Assembly: GCA_936440205.1 (NCBI GenBank)
Contig: OW387135.1
Coordinates: 37,116,792 to 37,180,791, forward strand
From: Lepidonotus clava
Taxonomy: Eukaryota > Annelida > Polychaeta > Phyllodocida > Polynoidae
Direction of reading: 5' to 3'
DNA length: 64,000 nucleotides
The position numbers were made by a program, and so were the translations under genes. The notes beneath the pieces are model-generated. The model did not search any database and was not told the origin of the DNA. It saw only the letters and a list, made by a program, of their open reading frames with translations. Below, one piece after another: positions 56,331 to 64,000 of this stretch (positions within the stretch are counted from its first letter, which is position 1; every line of letters begins with the position of its first letter).

Positions 56331-59300
56331 TTAGACAGTATTGCTCGTAATTTGGCACCCGTGACATGCTTTCACATATTTCTCGGCATCCTTCTCCATG
56401 CCAGGCCACCAGACTTTGGTTCTGAGATTCTGTTTTGTACCCACGACCCATAGATGACCCTCATGAGCTAACGCTAATAATCTCGGTCGTAATTTCTTTG
56501 GTACAACTATTCTCGTCCCTCTGAGAACCAACTTTCCGATCATACAAAGCTCTGTGCTAACTGCTGCATAAAGTTTATTTTTGCAGTCGTCCAACATACA
56601 TGACTTTATACGCCCTTGTATGTCAGTCAGCTCTTCGTCATCTGCAGAGGCTTCTTCGACCTCAGGCGTAGTCATTGCGCACGGAGTAGCATTAACGTAA
56701 ACAAATCTAAAGTAACAGCTACAAATCTAACAATCGCCTCGTTCTGTTCTCCCTCACCGTTACCTTTGCTAACTGTCTTTAAAAATCTGGATAGAGGGTC
56801 AGCAATATTGGTCTTTCCCGGAATATGGATCACTTTAAACTTATAGGGCTGTATACACAAAACCCATCGCTCTATCCTAGCACAAGGTCGTGAGCATGCT
56901 GAGTATGTAACCTCCAGCAGCTTGTGATCTGTCAAAAGATCAAACTCTATACCGTAAATGTACGGATGAAATTTCTCACGTGCCCAAATTAAACCTAGCG
57001 CTTCCTTTTCAGTCTGAGAATATCTACGTTCTACGTCGCTAAGGATCCTACTGGCATATGCGATAACTTTGTGATCCTGGCCCTGTACCTGAACTAACAT
57101 GGCTCCAAGACCAACGGGACTCATGTCCGTGATAACTTGTGTCTTAGCCTCTGGGTTGTAATACCCCAACATTTCTGAACTGGCTAAAAGCTCTTTCAGC
57201 TTTTTGAACAATTTCCTTTGCGCCTCGTCAAACACAAATGGTTTGACCTTCCGAGTGAGCCTTCTCAGTGGTTCTGCCACTGTCGCTAGGTCTGGGATAT
57301 ATCTACCATAATAGTTCACTAGCCCTAAAAAGCTCCTGACTTCAGTCAACGTCTCCAGTTCCCTACTGTCAACTACTGCTTTTACCTTTTCGGCTGTCAC
57401 ATTTATCCCCTTGTCCGTCAGTTTGTGTCCTGCGAATGTCATTTCAGAAACAAAGAACTCTACCTTGTCTGGGTTAGCAGTCATCCCACTGTCTCTCAGT
57501 CTTTGAAATACTTTCGTCAACACTTCGTTATGTGTGGCCACATCAGGCGTGTGCACCCTCACATTATCTGATAAGTTTACTACATCTGGGAGTGGGATAC
57601 CCTGCATCACGTTTCTTACTATCCGCTTGTACACTTCACTAGCTGTGCTAATGCCAAAAGGCAGTCTCTTATACCAGTATAACCCAGTGTGAGTTATGAG
57701 CGTCTTCAAATTTCTGGACTCTGGCTCTAGCTCTACCTGGTGATATCCCTACTTCAAATCTATCTTGGAAAATACCCTGCTCTGGGACATGTTCTGGATA
57801 ATCTCATCTATGGTAGGAATGGGCTGTCTTTCCCTAATAATTGCCTCATTAATCCGTCTCAAATCTACATATATAAACAAAACTGGACGAGTATGGAGAT
57901 ACAGATTGCCGAATCACCCGAGGCGGGAAGCAGATCAGTACGAGTGCGGAGCGATAATCATTGATAATCTGGTCACTTCTCTGCGGACTACATTTCGCGT
58001 GGGATTACATGTACCAGTGGTGATGCGGTTTGTTGACAATGCTGCGATCTTTTGTCCCCGTCGTCGTGGGTTGTTTTGTCAAGGCAAGATACTATTTTTG
58101 AGCATTTTAGGCACCAAGATCGTGAGAATCGGCCGAATTTTGCCATCCTTGCCTTAATTAGGTCAATTTTGGGGCATTTTAGGTGTTAAACTCGTGAGAA
58201 TCGGCCGAACTTTGCCGTCATTGTCTTAATTAGGTCACTTTGGGCCACTTTGGCACTCTCCAAGCACAACGGGCATTGCCATTGCTTTCGTATGATGTGA
58301 AGGCTCTGCTTGGTGCAAAAACTAGGTCGCCCTACTTTTCCGTATCAGTAGAGTCTACTGATACGGATTTCATATCAGCACAGTCCACTCATTCACTGTA
58401 TGCCTATTTACCAATTCCGTTAAAGTATAATAAAGTCTGATATCCCCGTCCGCCTTGGGTACTATAACTACCGGACTAACCCAGTCTGTTGGTTCCTCAA
58501 CTGGCTCAATGATATCCTGCTCTATCAGTGATTCTATCCTTTTCTCTAGTGCTTTTCTTGACCCAAATGGTGTATGTCGTAGCGGCTGCGCTACTGGCTT
58601 GACATTAGGGTCGGTCCTGAATCCTACCTGATTCCCTTTCAACTTACCTAACCCTGTCAGAACCTCTTGGTTCTCCTGTCTAACTGTCTGTCTCAGATTC
58701 CCCCTGTCTGGCTTGCCCTGAACACTATTTATGTCTAGTCCTATCTTCAGAACTCCTAGCTTCTCTGAGGTTTTCCTACCTAATAAAGGTTTCCCCTTAT
58801 CTTCGATCACTACAAAATCTGTTGTGGTTTTCCTACCACCCACTACCACTTCGGCTTTGAAGCTACCCACTACATCTAATGGAACATCAGAAGTATAGGT
58901 AAACAATTTCTAGTCAGACAAACTATATTTACAGACAATTTTCTCAGTCTTACATTTTTCCCACATAGCATGATCAATGATGTTTGTGTCTGAACCAGAA
59001 TAAAAAATGAAATCAATCTGAACACCACCAACAGTTACAGGAAAAGTATCAGTTTTCTCATTTGGACACACAGAATTTACATGAAATGCATAAGACTCAT
59101 TGTCGTCTTCTCGGTCTTCCTCGGCCATCTGTCTCACTCGTCCGTGACTTCTCCCTGGCGCAGGAGTTTTGTCCTTCTCATCACGACGCCCAAATTTAGC
59201 TTTACATCTGCTTTCAAAATGACTGACATTTTTACAGAAATTACATTTCTTACCCTTCGCGGGGCACCTACTTTCCCCTGCGTAATGACCTGTGTATCCA

Positions 59301-59955
59301 CAGTCCCAACATTTACACTTCTGCCCTTGACCTTGGATTTACCCCCAACCTTGGGCTTTTTAGGCTACTTTATTTACAGAGCCGGACTCCTTCGAGGTCA
59401 TAACCTCGACCTGAGACTCTACAGCTTCAAACATAGCTGCTACTTTCAAAGCTACCGCTAAGGTGAAATTGTCATCTTTTTCTAACAACTTTCTACGTAA
59501 GCGATCATTTATCAACAATCTGATCACAAATCTGGTCATCACAGCATTGTCCGTACCCACAACCTGTTGCAGCTTTCCTCAGCCTGCTTACATACTGCAA
59601 TAGTTTCACCTTCATTTTTAACAGTTTTACAAAACAAATGTCTTTCATACTTTTGGTTTACCGGCACAATGAAATAGGTGTTGAGCGCGTCTACAGTGCA
59701 TTCCCAGTTTTTGGGTCCTCAGTTGTTTGGCAGAGTCTTAAACACCTCACACAAATTGGCTCCAGCGATCTACAGCAACAGAGCGTGTCTTTTCGCCTTG
59801 TTGTCCTCGTGCGCTGGTTCCACGAACAAGCCCTTGCTGTCCTTGTACGCCTCGAACTCCTCCAGATATGCCTGCCAGCGTAGAGAAATGGTTGACGCGT
59901 CACCTGACACATCAAAGGCCTTCATGCCACGAACATCCGATAACTCTACCGCCAT
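56331..59955 (-). mobile_element. Ty3/Gypsy-type LTR retroelement fossil (internal region)
   Basis: Internal part of a Metaviridae-like element on the minus strand. From high to low coordinate: a gag-like region (59360-59955), a CCHC-type zinc-knuckle stretch (about 59200-59320), an aspartic-protease-like segment (about 58910-59060), reverse transcriptase and RNase H (about 56670-58900) and the start of integrase with its zinc-binding region (about 56331-56600). It is broken, with several breaks (at least five), and the integrase is incomplete. A segment of about 560 bases that is not retroelement sequence (about 57870-58440) is inserted in the polymerase. No LTR pair was found. Middle-aged to old fossil; not a host gene. 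Confidence 0.85.
57870..58440. mobile_element. Unclassified insertion inside the Gypsy fossil
   Basis: About 560 bases unlike the flanking retroelement. It has two direct copies of a ~75-base block (both with GTGAGAATCGGCCGAA and CTTAATTAGGTCA, at about 58099-58245) and a small palindrome, CCGTATCAGTAGAGTCTACT, continuing to complete the stem at 58339-58365. Ends are AT-rich and only weakly inverted. Probably a non-autonomous DNA element. Confidence 0.5.
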
Positions 59956-62892
59956 GTTGTCAAATCAAGTCACAGTTATTGCACAAATCACAAGAAATGA
60001 CTTCGACACAATTATGCACAAATTTGCACGCGTATAAAAACCACTGCAAAACTCACAAAACAATAGTTAACCCAAATGTCATCAGGAAACACTACCCTGT
60101 CAACAGTCTATGGTGCAGAATACTATGTAGGTGCAGAATAAACTTGACTTGGATGATCACAAGCTGGTGTCAGTCCCAACTCCTAGGCATACACTGGTAT
60201 AGTTCTTAGATCTTCAAAGTTGACAGCAGGTTACAGTTCAAAATCACATGTCATTCACAGTGACAAACAATCACAACACACAGAGAGTCCCTCTCCTGCA
60301 TGTAAAGTTGACTTGAAACACACCAAATCCAACCCCCTGGACATGGCTGGGTAGTTGACAGTGCTTGGATGGCTAAAGTTGACAGGACCTCATAGCCCCC
60401 ACACTGTCACAGTCTTGATTCCCCACTTCCACCACCAAACTTGCTGAAAAGCATTCAAAATGGCAGCAAACCTCCGAAAACTCCTGTTCCCCTTCTTCTC
60501 CTGTTTGAACTGGCCGTCCTCGTCGCCAAATGACAGGTTGATGTTATCTAAATATCTAAATAATACTGCTGGAAACATGGACAAATAAGAATTACGACTT
60601 TGTCACATTGCCGTCTTGCTGGGAGTGTTTATTCCCACAATGCCATCTTACAGGTTCCGGTTACGCTGGTCCGCGCTGGTCCCGGCGGGACACGATACCC
60701 GGGACATGTAAAAATTGAGATTGGGCAGGTAAATCTTGACACCCACCTGCCCAAAGGGCAGGCAAATTTTCTGCTATATTATAATACTGAAATAAAGATG
60801 GGCAGGTATATTCTGGAATGGGGCAGGCAAAACTTCAAATAAACCTGTCCGACAGGCAGCTAAGTTCAAACCCTTAATGTTGAGCCCTGCTAGGTCATTA
60901 TCATGGGAATTCCCTTCCAAAATAACTTGGGGATCCCAGATTATTGCATAAACACAATTTGGTAAAACAACATAACCAGTAATAGCCTGTGTGGAGCCTT
61001 ATATAAATATGTTATGATGAAGCTCAATTTCCTTTTCTATATATGATTGAGAGTGGGGGATTCCCTTAGATTGAAAGTTGGGGATTCCGAATTAGTGTCT
61101 TTGTGACATCACAAATTTGGGGATTTCCCTTAAAAACATATAAAATACATCAAATTTTAAAGTCACTCAAGTACCTCTGGCACATGAGTTCTACAATTTG
61201 ACTATATCCATTCCAATATGAATATGTTCTCCCTTTCAATTTTGTCAAATATTATGATAATGATTTCAAAACAAATTCTTGATGGATGCAACCGCTGTGA
61301 ATTGTCATTAACATTATGTCTGCACAGGAGTTACTGGAAAGGCTTATATCTGCATAGTAGCTACTGAACAAACATTTGTCTGCTCAGTGGCTACTCTGGA
61401 GACAGATTTTGCTGGTTGCTGGTATTCTGCCCTTCTCCATACATAGATATTGTGATGTTCTCCGGGGAAACTAGCCGTTTCCCTGTGGAGACATTTGTAT
61501 TCTCGAGGGTCCTTGTCCAAGTCGTGCTCGATCTTTGGTAGCACAGGCGGGACGGAATTATGCAAGCATTCGTCCGGGTCCACTGTGGAGCAACCTACGG
61601 GCAAATGGTCATGTATGTCTCAGAAACGTGCCCCGTGCACGGGGGTCGAAGGTGGGTGCAATACGGTCAGGAAAAGTTCACGTGGTAACCATCGGGGCCC
61701 TCGGACTAGCAGAAACCCGAATCCGACCGAGCTCATGGTCAGCGTGCCTAACAGGTGCCTCAAACCGGCAGTCCAGTACTGTAGCCGGACCCATATATGT
61801 ACAGACGAGCAATAGTCTTTTTGTAGTTAATTAATGTTTATTAACACAGCATTGGTTCTTGAGTAAATTTGTAGATATACACCGTGAAAACTGTAATGAA
61901 AAATTGTGTGTCTTTTAGTACAATACAGCTCTCACACTTGGCTAACTGAGTAGCATAATATTCACAAAATATATTCTTGAGCTTATTTTATGACATCAAA
62001 TGTCTTTATAGTGACACTACAGTCACAGGTTTCCTGTACTGGAAACTGTACTTTAACACACTTTGGCGCATGCTACGCATGTAAAATCAATGTTTTTCGC
62101 TGAAATATCACACTAAAATTACCGTGGGCATATATTTGGCCCTTATAGGAGTCAGTAGTGACAGATCTTAATTTCCACTGACATAAATCCTACATAGATT
62201 TGCCTTATATTTGGCACACACTGATGGACACTAAAGTTCTAAGCACAAATTCTACATGGCTGGCGGACAATAATACTACTCATTTGGTAGTAACTAAACT
62301 GTAACGCATACACATTAGGCTGACACTGGATGATAACATTATAGACCATATGTAGGTCACAGATACCTGGCCCAAACTTTGGCTTTACATCTCAATACAG
62401 AGCACTGTCAATCATTATTGGGGGAATTATACAATTCAGGGCATACATCATTTTTTACATACCTTATTGGCCATACATAGGTCTAGATGGTTGGATTTCT
62501 TAGTTTTCTTCCTACATTTCAGCGACAGGAGCCCTTTTCATGTGTTGACATTTTCCCTCCAAAAAGCCTATCTCACCCACATGAGACTTTCTCACAAAGG
62601 AACATTATCATATTAGGTATAGTTGGACATCTTTTTCAAAAACAAGATTTCCCACGTAGCAAAATACAAAAAGCATTTAGTATTTCTCAAATAACACCTC
62701 AGACAAGTGAGAATACCTAGACTCACAGATCCAACATGGCCACTGGTGACTTCCACCTCTGAGTCACTGGCTAACTGAAAGCATGGATTGTCAAAATGCA
62801 GGGGGAAACACTACCTAAATACTACTTTTATAGTGTCATTTTGTTCATAAGGTAGACCTGATACATTGTGGAGGACATTGAGGTAGGTTTAA
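59956..62892. other. Region upstream of the Gypsy fossil, repeat fragments, no gene
   Basis: May include the rest of the retroelement's 5' side. A hAT-like end (CAGGGCTCAACATTAAGGG on the minus strand, 60871-60889) with GGGCAGG phrases covers about 60715-60889. GC-richer unassigned sequence lies at 61490-61810. Nothing recognised as a host gene. Confidence 0.4.
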
Positions 62893-63612
62893 GGATAGAC
62901 CCCACTGATGGGCTGCCCATTCAGGAAAGCATTAATGTTTTTCTTACTAATGCTCTGATCATTGATTGCTATGCATCATTTGAAAGCTCAGATTTTTCTC
63001 TATCTATTGATATATATAAAGTTATGATGTAACTGGAATTCCAGATTTTATCAAATAAAAACTGACTTTTTTTACTTTTATTTTTTGAACATTGATATCT
63101 TGGTTAATATTAAAGTGGCGTGTATAACATTTCACACACATCTTTATAACTTCCATAAGCAGGGAACTGTGTCTTAAATTTTTGATTAAGGTCTTAGATT
63201 TTATTTTATGATGAAAAACTATGATGGAAACTTTTTTGGAATATTTTTCATCACCAATTTCTACATTTCATAAAAATTGAACAAGGGCCTATATAAAAAA
63301 TCTGAGACACAGTTCCCTCCATATATATCCCAAGAATATATACCAAAAGTTTCAAAGCTCTAAGTTGAAAATTAACTAAGATATTTATGTTCAAAAATTA
63401 AAGTTGAATATCATGATTTTCAGGTTTGTGACTCACTTACAGACCTACTGTCATATGTCAGTTTATAAAAGTTATTTCATTAGATAATATTATCTATTGG
63501 CTATCTAATGATGTTTTCTGTTTTATGATAATAATTTATGCTGTGAAACAAATATTAGGATCATATTTGAAGGTAGTCACGCCATTTATACTTCCATCAC
63601 TGGGGTCTATCC
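62893..63612. mobile_element. TTAA-flanked GGATAGAC family, copy 2
   Basis: 720 bases. Ends GGATAGACCCCACTGATGG and (complement) GGATAGACCCCAGTGATGG, flanked by TTAA at 62889-62892 and 63613-63616. The interior is a long imperfect palindrome (GAACTGTGTCTTAAATTTT / AAATCTGAGACACAGTTCC) shared with 2851-4700. Non-coding. Confidence 0.85.
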
Positions 63613-63777
63613 TTAAACCCAGAAAATAGACTGGCAAGAGACACACTATTCTCATTTCACCCATTATTGCTCATTTCGCTTGGCGCTCGCTGATCCAGGT
63701 ACTTGTGGTGGGGACCATGCCCAAAAAAATAAAAAGGTGGTAGTGTGTAGGCCGAGGTCCCAATCCTTCATCTTTAA

Positions 63778-64000
63778 AGGGAGGGGCCAGTGATAATAAA
63801 TTAGCATACTGCCATGATCTATACCATGATGGGAATAATCATACCAAATTTTATGCTTTTATCTCTAATAGTTTTTGTTTTATTCACATTTTGTCTCCAC
63901 TAATCTGAGTTCCCCTGCCTGCATCTGACACTGCCTGCACAGATCAATTATCTGTATGTGACGTCACAAGCAGAACAGTTGAAAAATTATAAAACTGAAA
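63778..64000. mobile_element. TTAA-flanked AGRGARGGGCC family, copy 2 (cut by window end)
   Basis: TTAA at 63774-63777, then AGGGAGGGGCCAGTGA. Inner CACTGCCTGCA and TGTGACGTCACAAGCAG match the element at 32396-32958. The right end lies outside the window. Confidence 0.7.

Noticed and set aside
61490-61810. GC-richer block that might be an RNA gene
   Set aside because: It does not match 5S rRNA or tRNA landmarks and no fold could be supported by eye.

Overview
This is intron-rich animal nuclear DNA, most likely from a marine invertebrate (mollusc or other lophotrochozoan, or an invertebrate deuterostome; I cannot tell which). Four protein-coding genes can be read exon by exon with consensus splice sites and matching phases: the 3' part of LRPAP1/RAP (+, 1329-6317), NFU1 (-, 8718-13201, eight exons, 270 aa), a UPF0728/C10orf53-type small protein (+, 16298-17490, three exons, 92 aa) and a complete 2-oxoglutarate dehydrogenase E1, OGDH (-, 21356-49585, 19 exons per transcript plus one alternative exon, 1013 or 1020 aa).

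Gene logic: NFU1 is a mitochondrial Fe-S carrier needed for lipoyl synthase. OGDH is the E1 of the lipoate-dependent 2-oxoglutarate dehydrogenase complex, so two genes of one metabolic axis lie in the window, probably by chance. The convergent C10orf53 (+) / OGDH (-) pair matches the human 10q11.23 arrangement C10orf53 / OGDHL as I remember it, so this looks like old microsynteny. OGDH carries two candidate mutually exclusive exons (39954-40056 and 39195-39318). One has a DLD element at the place of the vertebrate calcium motif. Exon phase means only one of the two can be used per message.

Non-coding layout: the introns and the flanks are crowded with short inverted-repeat DNA transposons (MITE-like), several nested. 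Families include: TTAA-flanked elements with GGATAGAC ends (2851-4700, 62893-63612, fragment near 5430) and with AGRGARGGGCC ends (32396-32958, 63778-end); TAA-flanked elements (46247-46585 and relatives; 18516-18726); 9-bp-duplication elements (13741-15322, 44222-45923); a TA-flanked element (13746-14851); and hAT-like ends (42117-42472, 52474-52797). A recurring feature is that otherwise unrelated elements carry many copies of their own short phrase, such as CCCAGGGTATAGTAG, GGTGAACTCGGTCCGC, TCCGAAAATAGGTG and AGGTCTTATTTTGG.

The right side (about 49.6-64 kb) has no host gene I can recognise. It holds the OGDH 5' flank, repeats, a G/A-rich minisatellite, a broken Ty3/Gypsy-type retroelement fossil (56331-59955, minus) with another segment inserted in it, and more terminal-repeat elements.
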